A stretch of DNA of 64,000 nucleotides, taken from positions 62,001 through 126,000 of the forward strand of contig NZ_JAAFGS010000001.1 in the NCBI RefSeq assembly GCF_011090185.1, written 5' to 3'. The DNA is from Saccharibacillus alkalitolerans (GTDB lineage Bacteria > Bacillota > Bacilli > Paenibacillales > Paenibacillaceae). Position numbers and translations under genes: made by a program. The notes beneath the pieces are model-generated. The model was given only the letters and a program-made list of their open reading frames with translations. It ran no database searches and had not been told where the DNA came from. Shown in pieces: positions 53,583-63,186 of this stretch (the stretch's first letter is position 1; every line of letters begins with the position of its first letter).

Positions 53583-53775
53583 ATAAAAGAAAGGGGAGAA
53601 ATTTTTCGCACATCCAGAGCACGGACCGGCAATGGGGTTTGAAGGACAGGAAGAATATTGGGCCGCAAGACTGCTGACTCCATATCCTCTACATAATACT
53701 TCCAGCAGACAAGGCTGCTTTCAGCCGCGCGGACCGCGATGAAACAAGGATAAAACCTAATCGGGAGGGTCTAAA
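53583..53775. other. Leader of the arabinoside importer operon
   Basis: This 193-bp stretch contains no clear ORF. AAAGGGGAG at about 53591 resembles a ribosome site but no start codon follows at a useful distance. GCTGCTTTCAGC near 53717 can form a small hairpin. The true ribosome site GGGAGGG is at 53761-53767. No known riboswitch was recognised. Confidence 0.4.
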
Positions 53776-55110
53776 ATGATGAAAAAAGGATTTATCGTGT
53801 TGACGCTATGTGCGCTTCTGCTGGCGCTGGCGGGATGCGGCAATTCGTCGACCAACGCATCGGGCGGCGAGAAGTCGGTCATCGATGCCGGAGCGGGCGA
53901 AAATGCCACGGAGCTGTCCTACTGGACATTCGTCGAACTGCACGGCAAGCACTTCGAGAAAATGCTCGAAAAGTGGAATAAAGAAAATCCGGACCGTCAG
54001 ATCAAGCTGAACGTAACGGTTATGCCTTACGACGATATGCACAACAAACTGTCGATCGCCCTGCAGACGGGTACGGGCGCGCCGGACATCGCCGATATCG
54101 AGCTCGGCAAGTTCCCGGATTTCCTCAAAGGCACTCCTCAGCTCGAACCGCTTAACGACGTCATCGATCCTTACCGTGATACCATTGTACAATCCCGCAT
54201 CGACATTTACAGCAAAGACGGCAAAAATTACGGCATCCCGACGCACGTCGGCGCTTCCGTCGCCTTCTACAATACGGAAATCCTCGAAGAAGCCGGCGTC
54301 GACTACACGAAGATTGAAACCTGGGACGACTTCAAAAAAGCCGGCGAACAGGTCTACGAAAAAACGGGCAAATATATGGGAACCGCCGATACCAGCGCCG
54401 CATGGCAGGAATCGATGCTGCTGGCTCAGCAGGGGGCGGACTTCACCGACGAAAGCGGCAATCCGAAGATCAACTCGCCGGAAATGGTCAAAGCACTGCA
54501 GGTGCTCAAAGATCTGCAGGACAGCAATGTGATCGCCACGATCGCAGGCGGACAGCCGGATACGGAAGAAGCTTACGGCGAATATAACTCCGGCAGCTAT
54601 GCAACCGCCTTCATGCCGCTCTGGATGATGTCCCGCTATACGAACTACATGCCGGATCTCGCCGGCAAAGTGGCTATCGCGCCTCTTCCGGTTATCGAAA
54701 AAGGCATGCCGCGTTCGGTAGGCGGCGGCGGTACCGGCACGGTGGTCACCAAGACGGCCAAAGACGTGCAGCTGGCCAAAGACTTCCTCGCTTACGCCAA
54801 ACTGTCCGAAGACGCGAACATCGAAATCTGGAAAACGCTGGGCTTCGACCCGGTCAACATGAAAGTATGGGACATGAAAGACGTGACCCATGACCCGGAA
54901 AACGAATTCGTGAAATACTTCAAAAACAATCCGTTCGACGTCCTGAACGAAATCCGCGACGAAATCAAATACGTCAAGTCGGTTCCGGCTTCGCCGACGA
55001 TCAACAACGTGCTTTGCACCGTCACGCTCAACGAGATATTCGAGGACGGCAAAGACATCAAGCAGGCGCTCGACGACGCCCAGGCGCAGATCGAGCAGGA
55101 ACTTCAGTAA
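53776..55110 (+). CDS. Sugar ABC transporter substrate-binding lipoprotein
   Basis: This 444-residue extracytoplasmic binding protein has the signal MMKKGFIVLTLCALLLALAG with lipobox LAGC (Cys near residue 21). It shows family-1-type sugar SBP features such as YDDMHNKLSIALQTGTGAPD near residue 85 and MPRSVGGGGTGTVV near residue 314. GGGAGGG precedes the ATG. It opens an operon with two permeases and a GH43 enzyme beside GH127 genes, so arabino-oligosaccharides are the inferred ligand (AraN-like). Confidence 0.9.
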   Translation: MMKKGFIVLTLCALLLALAGCGNSSTNASGGEKSVIDAGAGENATELSYWTFVELHGKHFEKMLEKWNKENPDRQIKLNVTVMPYDDMHNKLSIALQTGTGAPDIADIELGKFPDFLKGTPQLEPLNDVIDPYRDTIVQSRIDIYSKDGKNYGIPTHVGASVAFYNTEILEEAGVDYTKIETWDDFKKAGEQVYEKTGKYMGTADTSAAWQESMLLAQQGADFTDESGNPKINSPEMVKALQVLKDLQDSNVIATIAGGQPDTEEAYGEYNSGSYATAFMPLWMMSRYTNYMPDLAGKVAIAPLPVIEKGMPRSVGGGGTGTVVTKTAKDVQLAKDFLAYAKLSEDANIEIWKTLGFDPVNMKVWDMKDVTHDPENEFVKYFKNNPFDVLNEIRDEIKYVKSVPASPTINNVLCTVTLNEIFEDGKDIKQALDDAQAQIEQELQ

Positions 55111-55135
55111 CGCGAAGCGTTTTTCCATCCTGACG

Positions 55136-55187
55136 GGTCTCCCGCCGGCCGCATCGCTTTCGGGCGATAGCGGCCGTGCGGGAGACC
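55136..55187 (+). repeat. Strong hairpin between binding-protein and permease genes
   Basis: GGTCTCCCGC, CGGCCGC and ATCGC (55136-55157) pair with GCGAT, GCGGCCG and GCGGGAGACC (55164-55187), making 22 bp with two single-base bulges and a TTTCGG loop. Only GTTTAAAAG follows. It is more likely an mRNA-stability or processing element than a full terminator. Confidence 0.75.
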
Positions 55188-55209
55188 GTTTAAAAGAAGG
55201 TGCAAAGCG

Positions 55210-56103
55210 ATGATAAAAAGATTCCTTTATTCACAGAAGGTTGCTCCTTACGTTTTCGTGATGCCGTTCGTGCTCGTTTTTTTGATTTTCTGGGTCTATC
55301 CGCTGGGAAGTTCCGTCAGCATGAGCTTCCAGAAAATCTCGCTGGGACAGGAATCGCAGTGGATCGGACTGGACAATTATACCAAGCTTTTGGGCGATAC
55401 CATATTTTTGAAAGCGGTCATGAACAGCGCCGTTTACATGATCTGTACGCTGCTGATTCTCATTCCGCTGCCGATGCTGCTCGCCGTGCTGATTAACAGC
55501 AAGCTCATGTGGGGCCGCGAATTTTTCAAATCCTCGCTGTTCTTCCCGGCGCTGACTTCGGTCGTCGTCGCCGGTACCATTTTCCGTCTGATGTTCGGAG
55601 AAATGGACGGCTCGCTGATCAACAGCTTCCTCGGTTGGTTCGGCATCGACCCGGTCAAATTCCTCAAAGGCCAGGTTACGGGCTTTATCGCTCTGCTGGC
55701 ATTGGCGACATGGCGCTGGCTCGGCGTCAACATGCTGTACTTCCTGTCGGGTCTGAAAAATATTCCGGACGATTATTACGAGGCGGCTTCGATCGACGGA
55801 GCCTCGGCCTGGCAAAAATTCCGCATGATCACCATGCCTCTGCTTAAACCGACGTCGATCTACGTGCTGACGATCAGCATCTACGCGGGCCTGGCCATGT
55901 TTATCGAAAGCTTGATGCTGTGGAACGGCAACAACTCCCCGAAAAACATCGGTCTGACGATCGTCGGTTATTTGTACCGCCAGGGCATCGAGAAGAGCAA
56001 TCTCGGTTATGCCGCGGCTGTCGGCATCGTGCTTCTGGTGCTGGCGATGACGATCAACATGATCCAGCTCGCCTTCTCCGGCATGTTCAAGAAGGAGGAT
56101 TGA
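55210..56103 (+). CDS. Sugar ABC transporter permease (AraP/MsmF-type)
   Basis: This 297-residue permease has six membrane segments. The EAA loop is YYEAASIDGASAWQKFRMIT near residue 195. It starts with a short cytoplasmic tail and KVAPYVFVMPFVLVFLIFWV. AAGAAGG lies upstream. The gap to the next permease gene is one base. It forms the channel with that partner. Confidence 0.92.
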   Translation: MIKRFLYSQKVAPYVFVMPFVLVFLIFWVYPLGSSVSMSFQKISLGQESQWIGLDNYTKLLGDTIFLKAVMNSAVYMICTLLILIPLPMLLAVLINSKLMWGREFFKSSLFFPALTSVVVAGTIFRLMFGEMDGSLINSFLGWFGIDPVKFLKGQVTGFIALLALATWRWLGVNMLYFLSGLKNIPDDYYEAASIDGASAWQKFRMITMPLLKPTSIYVLTISIYAGLAMFIESLMLWNGNNSPKNIGLTIVGYLYRQGIEKSNLGYAAAVGIVLLVLAMTINMIQLAFSGMFKKED

Positions 56104-56104
56104 C

Positions 56105-56986
56105 ATGAAAAAAGAAGCGACGCTGAAAATGAACGAAGGCTCGGCGATCCGGGTGAAAAAGGGCCTGCCGCTCAAAATCGGCCTGTTCGTTCTGTTTACG
56201 CTGCTGTGCGCGCTGATTCTGATTCCGTTCTACGCCATCGCGCTGGCCTCTTTCAAACCGGGAGAAGAGCTGATTCGCTACGGACTGAACTTGAAGTTCG
56301 ACCTGTCGGTCATGAGTTTCGACAACTACACCTATCTGTTTACGGGACAGCATGCCTATTTCACCTGGTTTTTCAACTCGCTGCTGCTGACGGTCGTGCA
56401 GGTGGCGCTTACGCTGTTCATAAGCGCGACGGTCGCCTACGGATTTTCCGCTTACGAGTTCAAAGGGAAAAACTTCTTGTTCATCTGCGTGCTGCTCATT
56501 ATGATGGTGCCGTTCGAAATTTTGCTTCTTCCGCTGTACACGCTGATCTTTAACCTGCACATGATGAACACTTACTCCGCGATCGTGCTGCCGGGTATCG
56601 CCAGCGCCGCGACGATCTTCTTTTTCCGTCAGTACCTCAGCGGCATCCCGAAAGAGATTATCGCGGCGGGCCGCGTGGACGGAGCAAGCGAATACGGCAT
56701 CTATCTGCGGCTGATCCTGCCGATCATGAAGCCGTCCTTCGCGGCGATGGCCATTCTGAACGGGATGAACAGCTGGAACAACTTTCTGTGGCCGTTCATG
56801 GTACTCAGCGACGAACGCAAATATACGCTGCCGATCGGCCTTAAAACGCTGCTTACGCCGTACGGCAACAACTACGATCTGCTGATTGTCGGCTCGTTTT
56901 TCTCGATTATTCCGATCTTTATTCTGTTCGTGGCCTTCCAGAAGTATTTCATCGACGGGATGACCGCCGGTGCCGTAAAAGGTTGA
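56105..56986 (+). CDS. Sugar ABC transporter permease (AraQ/MsmG-type)
   Basis: This 293-residue permease has six membrane segments. The EAA loop is EIIAAGRVDGASEYGIYLRL near residue 190, and the C-terminus QKYFIDGMTAGAVKG is typical of the MsmG branch. GAAGGAGG overlaps the end of the upstream gene. No ATPase gene is present in the operon. The GH43 gene follows 39 bp later. Confidence 0.92.
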   Translation: MKKEATLKMNEGSAIRVKKGLPLKIGLFVLFTLLCALILIPFYAIALASFKPGEELIRYGLNLKFDLSVMSFDNYTYLFTGQHAYFTWFFNSLLLTVVQVALTLFISATVAYGFSAYEFKGKNFLFICVLLIMMVPFEILLLPLYTLIFNLHMMNTYSAIVLPGIASAATIFFFRQYLSGIPKEIIAAGRVDGASEYGIYLRLILPIMKPSFAAMAILNGMNSWNNFLWPFMVLSDERKYTLPIGLKTLLTPYGNNYDLLIVGSFFSIIPIFILFVAFQKYFIDGMTAGAVKG

Positions 56987-57025
56987 ACTTCCTTTAATTC
57001 CTACCGGGCAAGGAGAGCGATGACG

Positions 57026-58000
57026 ATGGACGTATCCAGAATGTATGCCAATCCCCTGATCGAGCAGAGGGCCGATCCTTTTGTTTACAAGCATGACGAC
57101 GGTTATTATTATTTTACCGCTTCCGTTCCCGAATATGATCGGCTCGAGCTGCGGCGTGCGACGACGCTCGAAGGACTGCGCGACGCCGATCCGGTCGTAG
57201 TCTGGCGCAAGCGCGAGAGCGGTCCCATGAGCGCGAATATCTGGGCCCCCGAGCTGCATCGTATGGACGGAAAATGGTACATCTACTTTGCGGCGGCGCA
57301 CACGACGGAGACCGACGAGGGGCTGTTCGATCACCGCATGTACGTGCTGGAGAACGAGTCGGACAATCCGCTGGAAGGACAATGGACGGAGAAAGGACAG
57401 ATAAAGACGGCGTGGGAATCGTTCGCGCTGGATGCGACTTCGTTCGAACACCTGGGCAAACGCTATTACGTCTGGGCGCAAAAAGACCCGAATATTCCCG
57501 GCAACTCGAATCTGTACATCTCGGAAATGGAAAACGGTTGGACGCTCAAAGGGCCGCAGGCCATGATCTCGACGCCCGAATACGACTGGGAAAAGATCGG
57601 TTTTCTCGTCAACGAAGGACCGGCCGTATTGAAGCGCGGGGGCCGGATCTGGATGACCTTCTCGGCCAGCGCCACCGATTTCAATTATTGCATGGGACTG
57701 CTCTATGCCGACGAAGACGCCGACCTGCTGAACCCGGCCTCGTGGACCAAGCTGCCGGAACCGGTATTCCGCACGAGCGAGGAGAACGGCCAGTACGGCC
57801 CCGGACACAACAGCTTCACGACGGGAGAAGACGGGGAGGACCTGCTCGTTTATCATGCGCGAAGCTACAAAGAGATTGTCGGCGACCCGCTGTACGATCC
57901 CAACCGGCATACGAGAGTAAAGGCTTTTACTTGGAAGGAAGACGGCATGCCGGACTTCGGGGTTCCGACAGCCGATACGCCGGTCATGCAGCAGGATTAA
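57026..58000 (+). CDS. GH43 family glycosidase (arabinosidase/xylosidase-like)
   Basis: This 324-residue five-bladed-propeller enzyme has the catalytic base Asp in EQRADPFVYKHDDGYYY near residue 17. The pKa-modulating Asp is in FALDATSF near residue 138 and the general acid Glu in VNEGPAVLKR near residue 200. SANIWAPELHRMDGKWYIYF is typical of the family. There is no signal peptide, so it acts in the cytoplasm. The ATG at 57026 is 8 bp from AGGAGAG; the ATG at 57020 is too close. It is the last gene of the importer operon, so alpha-L-arabinofuranosidase activity is inferred. Confidence 0.85.
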   Translation: MDVSRMYANPLIEQRADPFVYKHDDGYYYFTASVPEYDRLELRRATTLEGLRDADPVVVWRKRESGPMSANIWAPELHRMDGKWYIYFAAAHTTETDEGLFDHRMYVLENESDNPLEGQWTEKGQIKTAWESFALDATSFEHLGKRYYVWAQKDPNIPGNSNLYISEMENGWTLKGPQAMISTPEYDWEKIGFLVNEGPAVLKRGGRIWMTFSASATDFNYCMGLLYADEDADLLNPASWTKLPEPVFRTSEENGQYGPGHNSFTTGEDGEDLLVYHARSYKEIVGDPLYDPNRHTRVKAFTWKEDGMPDFGVPTADTPVMQQD

Positions 58001-58033
58001 GGGGATAAAAGAGACCGTGAGGAACGGGTTTAC

Positions 58034-58079
58034 GAAAAAAAGCTCTTCGCCATCGGGAGATGGGGAAGAGCTTTTTTTT
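58034..58079. terminator. Bidirectional terminator between GH43 and GH127 genes
   Basis: AAAAAAGCTCTTC plus CCATC pair with GATGG and GAAGAGCTTTTTT around a GGGA loop, with long A- and T-runs. It closes the importer operon and the convergent GH127 gene. Confidence 0.93.
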
Positions 58080-58124
58080 GTCGGATCCGAGACCGGCGGG
58101 AAAAGGCCTGGCAAGCCGTTCCGC

Positions 58125-60707
58125 TCAGACGCCGGCGCCGCGCGCGATCTCGATGACGTAATCCCGCGCCGTTTCGTGATCTTCGGCCAATGCCGTCAGA
58201 CGGAGAAGCGTGACATCGCCTTGCAGCCGGATTTTTCGGCGCAGCGAATCTTCGATCAGGATGCCGTCCGCGTACACCAGCCCGTTTTTTTTCGCCGGGA
58301 CAGCGAGGAAGGAAAGGCTGTCCGTATCGGGCGAAACGCGGAGCGTATAGCGCATGCGGGACGGCTCGAACGGAGCATTCAGCGTACCGCTATCGAACTC
58401 CAGCCTGCGCAGCGACGGATCGCCGTCGAACGGAGTCATCGTACGCAAAATTTCGAAAATGCCCGTTTCTTCGCCGGGAACCTTGAAGGTGAGATCCAGC
58501 GAGTCCCGGCCGCCGATCAGTTCCACCGGCAGCGTATAACGGTGAGTATGGAAGCCGCGCGGGATTTCGGACGGCGGGACGCCGTCGGCGATTACCGTAC
58601 CGCCGGCTTCGATCGTGATCGGGCGGTCTCCGCGGTGGCCGGAGAAGAAGGTCGCTTCGAGCACCTGCTCTTCGTGCGGACGAACCTTAAGCGTATAGCC
58701 GAACCAGCCGCCGCTTTCGGCGCGGCGGGTCGTGCTGCCGTCCCAGACGTCGACGAACGTTTTATCGCCGCGAATGCCGTGCTCGAGTTCGTATTGGTCG
58801 TTGCCGACCGGCAGGCTGTCGACGGTGGCGTCTTCCGCGCGGCTTTTGCGTTTGCGTTCCAAAATATGGCGCTGCAGCTCTGGAGAATCCGCTTCGACGA
58901 TTCGCCAGTAAATGCCGTATCGTTCGCCGTGCCGCTTGTAATGCGGCGTGAACACCAGCCGATCGTCCTCGTCGGTTCCTTTGAGAACGAATTCCAGCTT
59001 GCGGCCGCGCTTCTCCCAGTTGGAAGGGAACGCGTTCAACCATTCGTCGGGGCTGCCGCTTACGGTGAGAAAGTCTTTGACGAGCATGTTTCGCGTCGGC
59101 ACGCTGACCGCGACGCCGGTGGCGGACTCGGTCATGTCTTCGCGGCCGAGTCCGGCACTGAGCACGACCGGGCCGTATTTGAACGCGACGGCCCGCGGCG
59201 CGTCCGGCAGTCCGATCGCGCGCAGCGTCATCGGCAGGCGCAGCTCGAGCTCGTCGCCGTCGCTCCAGACGCGGTCGACGACGGCGAAGCCGCCCTGCGC
59301 TTCGTACTCGGCGCGCGCTCCGTTCAGCGTCAGCTGCGCTTCGCCCGCCAGCCATTCCGGCAGACGGAAGCTCAGCGACACCCGGCGGGTCTGCGGGCGG
59401 GTAAGAGACACGGCGAAGACCGCCGTATCGGATTCCGGCAGAGCGGAGCGCTGGGTGAGCTTGAGACCGAATTCCTCGGCATCGAGCTCGGAGGAGATGT
59501 ATTGATGGACGACGATGCCGTCTTCGGCGCGGAAGTACACACTGTCGTTCAGTTTGGTGAAGCTTTCCATTCCGGTACCGGTACAGCACCAGAAATGTTC
59601 GAACGGCGAGCTGTAGACTTTGAAATACCCCGTCGCCATCGGCTGGAAATACATGGTCATGCCGGTATGCGGATGCTGCGAAGACAAGATGGCGTTCAGG
59701 AACGTGTTCTCGTAAAAGTCGGCGTATTTCGGATCGCCGCTCAGCTTGAACAGCTCGCGCGACAGCTTGAGCATATTGTACGTATTGCACGTCTCCGCCG
59801 TGAAGTTGGAGCGCTCGCGGTCCAGCTTGTCGGGCTCGCCGAAATGCTCCCACTCGCTGTTGCCGCCGGTGACATAGCTGTGATGTTCGACGACCATGGA
59901 CCAGAAACTTTCGGCCGCCTCCAAGTAGAAGCGCTCGCTTTCGCCAAGTGTCCGGTAGCGGTTCAGCGCGCCGAGAAATTTCGGAATGGTTGTATTGGCA
60001 TGCTTGCCGGTCAGAATGTCCCGTCCTTCGCGTACCGGACCGAACAGCGACAATTCGTCGAAGCGATGAGCGGCGTCCAGATGATCCGTGCTGCGGGTCA
60101 GCTTGTAGAGGTCGTATAGGCAGTCGTTCATGCCTCCGTATTCGACCGACAGGACGGCGGCTTGAACATCCGGCGTCCAGGCCGCCGTGCGTGCGGCAAT
60201 CCAGTCGCCGAGACGGGAAGCCAGCTCGAGCGCCAGACTGCTGCCGGCGCATTCGAAGGCGGCGGTTAAGCCGGCCACGATCTTATGCATGGTGTACCAG
60301 GGAACCCAGGCCGGCTGTCTGCGCTCGACCCGGTTGAACAGCTCTTCCGGAAAAGCGGACAAATAGCCGCTTTCCAGCTGACATTCGGCCAACCCGCCGA
60401 GCAGCTCGTTCAATCGCTCGAGCAGTTCGGCGTCGTTCGATACGGCGTATGCTTGAGCCAGCGCCTTCAGATAATGGCCCAGCGTATGGCCGCGAATCTC
60501 CGTGTTCTCCCAGCCGGGGTATTTGTCCGCGAGCGGAGGCAGGCCTCGCGTCTCGCGGAATCCGGCGAGCAGGCGATCGATATCGTAACTTTTCAAATAG
60601 CGAATTTCGTTGGCAAAAGCGTTCTGCAAATAAGCGTCGTCGATCCGTACGCGGCCGAGCGGATAATCGTCCAGCAGCGCCGTCGATGCGATAAAGTCGA
60701 TGGACAT
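58125..60707 (-). CDS. GH127-type (DUF1680) beta-L-arabinofuranosidase-like protein, long form
   Basis: The first 500 or so residues of this 860-residue protein form the DUF1680 alpha/alpha barrel and sandwich, with IRGHTLGHYLKALAQAYA, the Glu/Cys motif AETCNTYNML and the cysteine pair in HFWCCTGTGMES. These correspond to the zinc/cysteine active site of GH127. The C-terminal 350 residues add a DUF6805-like region and a cadherin-like beta-sandwich near 770-860 (LRRLEFDSGTLNAPFEPS). There is no signal peptide. GGAGAG precedes the ATG. It lies convergent to the importer operon. Exact linkage specificity is unknown. Confidence 0.85.
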   Translation of the reverse strand: MSIDFIASTALLDDYPLGRVRIDDAYLQNAFANEIRYLKSYDIDRLLAGFRETRGLPPLADKYPGWENTEIRGHTLGHYLKALAQAYAVSNDAELLERLNELLGGLAECQLESGYLSAFPEELFNRVERRQPAWVPWYTMHKIVAGLTAAFECAGSSLALELASRLGDWIAARTAAWTPDVQAAVLSVEYGGMNDCLYDLYKLTRSTDHLDAAHRFDELSLFGPVREGRDILTGKHANTTIPKFLGALNRYRTLGESERFYLEAAESFWSMVVEHHSYVTGGNSEWEHFGEPDKLDRERSNFTAETCNTYNMLKLSRELFKLSGDPKYADFYENTFLNAILSSQHPHTGMTMYFQPMATGYFKVYSSPFEHFWCCTGTGMESFTKLNDSVYFRAEDGIVVHQYISSELDAEEFGLKLTQRSALPESDTAVFAVSLTRPQTRRVSLSFRLPEWLAGEAQLTLNGARAEYEAQGGFAVVDRVWSDGDELELRLPMTLRAIGLPDAPRAVAFKYGPVVLSAGLGREDMTESATGVAVSVPTRNMLVKDFLTVSGSPDEWLNAFPSNWEKRGRKLEFVLKGTDEDDRLVFTPHYKRHGERYGIYWRIVEADSPELQRHILERKRKSRAEDATVDSLPVGNDQYELEHGIRGDKTFVDVWDGSTTRRAESGGWFGYTLKVRPHEEQVLEATFFSGHRGDRPITIEAGGTVIADGVPPSEIPRGFHTHRYTLPVELIGGRDSLDLTFKVPGEETGIFEILRTMTPFDGDPSLRRLEFDSGTLNAPFEPSRMRYTLRVSPDTDSLSFLAVPAKKNGLVYADGILIEDSLRRKIRLQGDVTLLRLTALAEDHETARDYVIEIARGAGV

Positions 60708-60874
60708 GGCAGTTCTCTCCGATCTTCGAAGTTGATGGAAACAAGCCGGGATGCAAATTTCCCTGCGTATTCCCAGCTTATCGGCGGCAGGCGGACGAGT
60801 AAATGGCGCAACGTTTGAATAAGTGTAAAAACGTTAGATTTTTGTTCCTGTAAATTGCCGGGCATAGTCAGGAG

Positions 60875-60920
60875 AAAAGCCCGAAACATGCTAGAAAACC
60901 GCATATATCGGGCTTTTTTT
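60875..60920. terminator. Bidirectional terminator between the two GH127 genes
   Basis: AAAAGCCCGA (60875-60884) pairs with TCGGGCTTTT (60908-60917), with T-runs on both outer sides. It ends the transcript of the second GH127 gene, so the two are separate units. Confidence 0.85.
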
Positions 60921-61021
60921 TCGCCGAAACGTAAGGTTGGTCGGAATGGAAAGGTGTCAAAAAGTCAGTTTATCGAAAGCCGGACAACGCTTCCGCCGCT
61001 TCGGCGGTCCGCCGTGGCGCA

Positions 61022-62998
61022 TCATAGGCCGGCCATGAGCCATACGGCCATTTCTCCGGACCCCCGGTTGCCCCATAAGTAATACGGAACCGCCGTCAGC
61101 TTCGCGGATTCCAGGCGCGGCGGTTCGGTCCGGTACAGCAGACTTTCGGTTCCCGCCCCGTTCTTTTCGTCCGCGGCGATCCGGAAAGCGTCCGTCTCGA
61201 TCGCGACAGCCCCGCCCGGCAGACCGGCAGCCGAACGTTCGGCGAATGCCGCATCCTGCCGCAGGCGAAGGGCGGCGATCGGCTCGGCGTTGTCGGCGCT
61301 CTCGGCGCAGTACACGAGCGGTCCGCGCTGAATGGCGGCTTTGTGCGCATCGGCGCGCACCCGGCGATCTGCGTAAACGAGCCGCGTTTCGATCGTCAGG
61401 ACCGCTTCGACGACGTCGCCGTCCTGCCAGCGGCGCCGCAGCGGCAGGTAACCGTCCCGCAGTTCGTGCCGACTGAAATTCACTGCTTCGCCGTTGACGG
61501 ATACGGTCATCTCCGGACACCAGGCCGGCAGACGCAGCGCCAGGGCGAACTCGGTCTCCCGGTCCGTGCCGATTTCGAATCGCACCGAGCCGCTCCACGG
61601 GAGTTCGGCCTGCTGCTTGAGCGTAACGGCATTTCCGCCGAGCTCCGCGGATAGCTCGCTGCCGATGTACAGATTGGCATACAGCGTATCGCCGCGCTGC
61701 GTATAGACGTAGCGGTTCAGCGACGTCAGCAGCCGCGCCACGTTCGGCGGGCAGCAGGCACAGCCGAACCAAGCCTGACGCTGCGGCTTGACGTGATGCT
61801 TGCCGGGGTTGCAGGAGCAGGCCTGGGGCCAGACTTCCAGCGGATTGACGTAAAAATAATGCTTGCCGTCCTGGGCCATGGAAGCGAGGACATTATTGTA
61901 CAGCGCGCGCTCCATCACATCCGCATATTCGGCTTTCGGTTCGAGCAGCAGCATGCGCTGGGCGAAAAAGATCAAGCCGATCGACGCGCACGTCTCCGCG
62001 TAGACGGTATCGTTCGGCAGATCATAGTCGAACGTGAACGCCTCGCCGTGATGCGTCGAGCCGATACCTCCCGTTACGTACATCTGCGTCCGGGTAACGT
62101 TGTGCCACAGCCGGCGGCACGCGGCTTCAAGTTCGGCGTCTTCGGTCAGCCGGGCCAGGTCGGCCATCGCCGTATACATATAGACGGCCCGTACGGCGTG
62201 GCCGATCGCTTCGGACTGCTCGCGTACCGGCATATGCGCCTGAAAATACGAGACGTCGAGCTTTTCCTGAACGTTCGGATTGAAGTGTCCCCGTCGTCCC
62301 CGGCGCTCCCATTCGGCGATCAGAAAATTCGGTTCCTGGCCGCGTTCGTTAATAAAGAAGGCGGCCAGCTTCAAGTAGCGCTCCTCGCCGGTCAGGTTAT
62401 ACAATTTTACCAGCGCCAGTTCGATCTCCTGATGGCCGTCGTAACCGCGCAGCCGGCCTTCTTCCGGACCGAATACCGTCTCGATATGGTCGATCATGCG
62501 CTTCATGACCTGAAGCAGCCTGTCTTTGCCCGTCGCTTCGTAGTAAGCGACGGCCGCTTCGATCATATGGCCGGCGCAGTACAGTTCGTGGCAGTCGGTC
62601 AGATTGGTCCATCGCCTGCCCGGCTCCTTGATCGTAAAATACGTGTTCAGGTAACCGTCCGGCTGCTGGGCCGCCGCGATCAGTTCGATCAGTTCGTCCG
62701 CGCGGCGTTCGAGCTCGGCGTCGCGGCGGATCTGAAGCGAGTAGCCTACGGCTTCGAGCCATTTCGCGAGATCGCTGTCCTGGAACACCCAGCCGACGAA
62801 TTCCCCTTCGGCCTGCCCGGCGGCAATGCGGAAGTTCCGGACGGCTCCGCTCGGTTCCGCGCCCGGCGCACGGTCGTGGATCGCTTCGTATTGATACGGA
62901 ATAACCACGTTCTGCACCAGATCGGTATAACGGGACCAGAACGGATCGTTCAGTCTGACGCTTGTCGGCGAGGAGGCTTTATTCGGAATCGGATTCAT
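61022..62998 (-). CDS. GH127 beta-L-arabinofuranosidase (HypBA1-type)
   Basis: This 658-residue enzyme, the same length as Bifidobacterium longum HypBA1, releases L-arabinose from beta-L-arabinofuranosides. Catalytic and zinc residues are present: Glu319 (HHGEAFTFDYDLPND), Glu335 and Cys337 (YAETCASIG), and Cys415 and Cys416 (GCACCPPNVAR). These align with HypBA1 E322, E338, C340, C417 and C418. There is no signal peptide, so substrates must be imported. It is divergent from an AraC gene at the right edge. Its terminator separates it from the other GH127 gene. Confidence 0.93.
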   Translation of the reverse strand: MNPIPNKASSPTSVRLNDPFWSRYTDLVQNVVIPYQYEAIHDRAPGAEPSGAVRNFRIAAGQAEGEFVGWVFQDSDLAKWLEAVGYSLQIRRDAELERRADELIELIAAAQQPDGYLNTYFTIKEPGRRWTNLTDCHELYCAGHMIEAAVAYYEATGKDRLLQVMKRMIDHIETVFGPEEGRLRGYDGHQEIELALVKLYNLTGEERYLKLAAFFINERGQEPNFLIAEWERRGRRGHFNPNVQEKLDVSYFQAHMPVREQSEAIGHAVRAVYMYTAMADLARLTEDAELEAACRRLWHNVTRTQMYVTGGIGSTHHGEAFTFDYDLPNDTVYAETCASIGLIFFAQRMLLLEPKAEYADVMERALYNNVLASMAQDGKHYFYVNPLEVWPQACSCNPGKHHVKPQRQAWFGCACCPPNVARLLTSLNRYVYTQRGDTLYANLYIGSELSAELGGNAVTLKQQAELPWSGSVRFEIGTDRETEFALALRLPAWCPEMTVSVNGEAVNFSRHELRDGYLPLRRRWQDGDVVEAVLTIETRLVYADRRVRADAHKAAIQRGPLVYCAESADNAEPIAALRLRQDAAFAERSAAGLPGGAVAIETDAFRIAADEKNGAGTESLLYRTEPPRLESAKLTAVPYYLWGNRGSGEMAVWLMAGL

Positions 62999-63186
62999 GG
63001 ACGTCTTCCCTTCGGATATGGAATTCGCGTTTGTTCGCGGCTTTTGGCGAAGTGCGCGATTTGAGCCTGGTACAGCTTCATTATATTCCTTACAATAAGA
63101 AGCGGCGATTCATGAAATACCCCGATTTTTTGTCCGATTTCACACTTGGGAATACGTTTTCGAAAAGATGAGGAAGGAGTGAGGAG

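Noticed and set aside
56087-58114. 675-codon minus-strand frame opposite permease and GH43 genes
   Set aside because: Shadow frame, ends inside a bidirectional terminator and has no ribosome site.
58017-60119. 700-codon plus-strand frame opposite the long GH127 gene
   Set aside because: Shadow frame that starts within a terminator hairpin.
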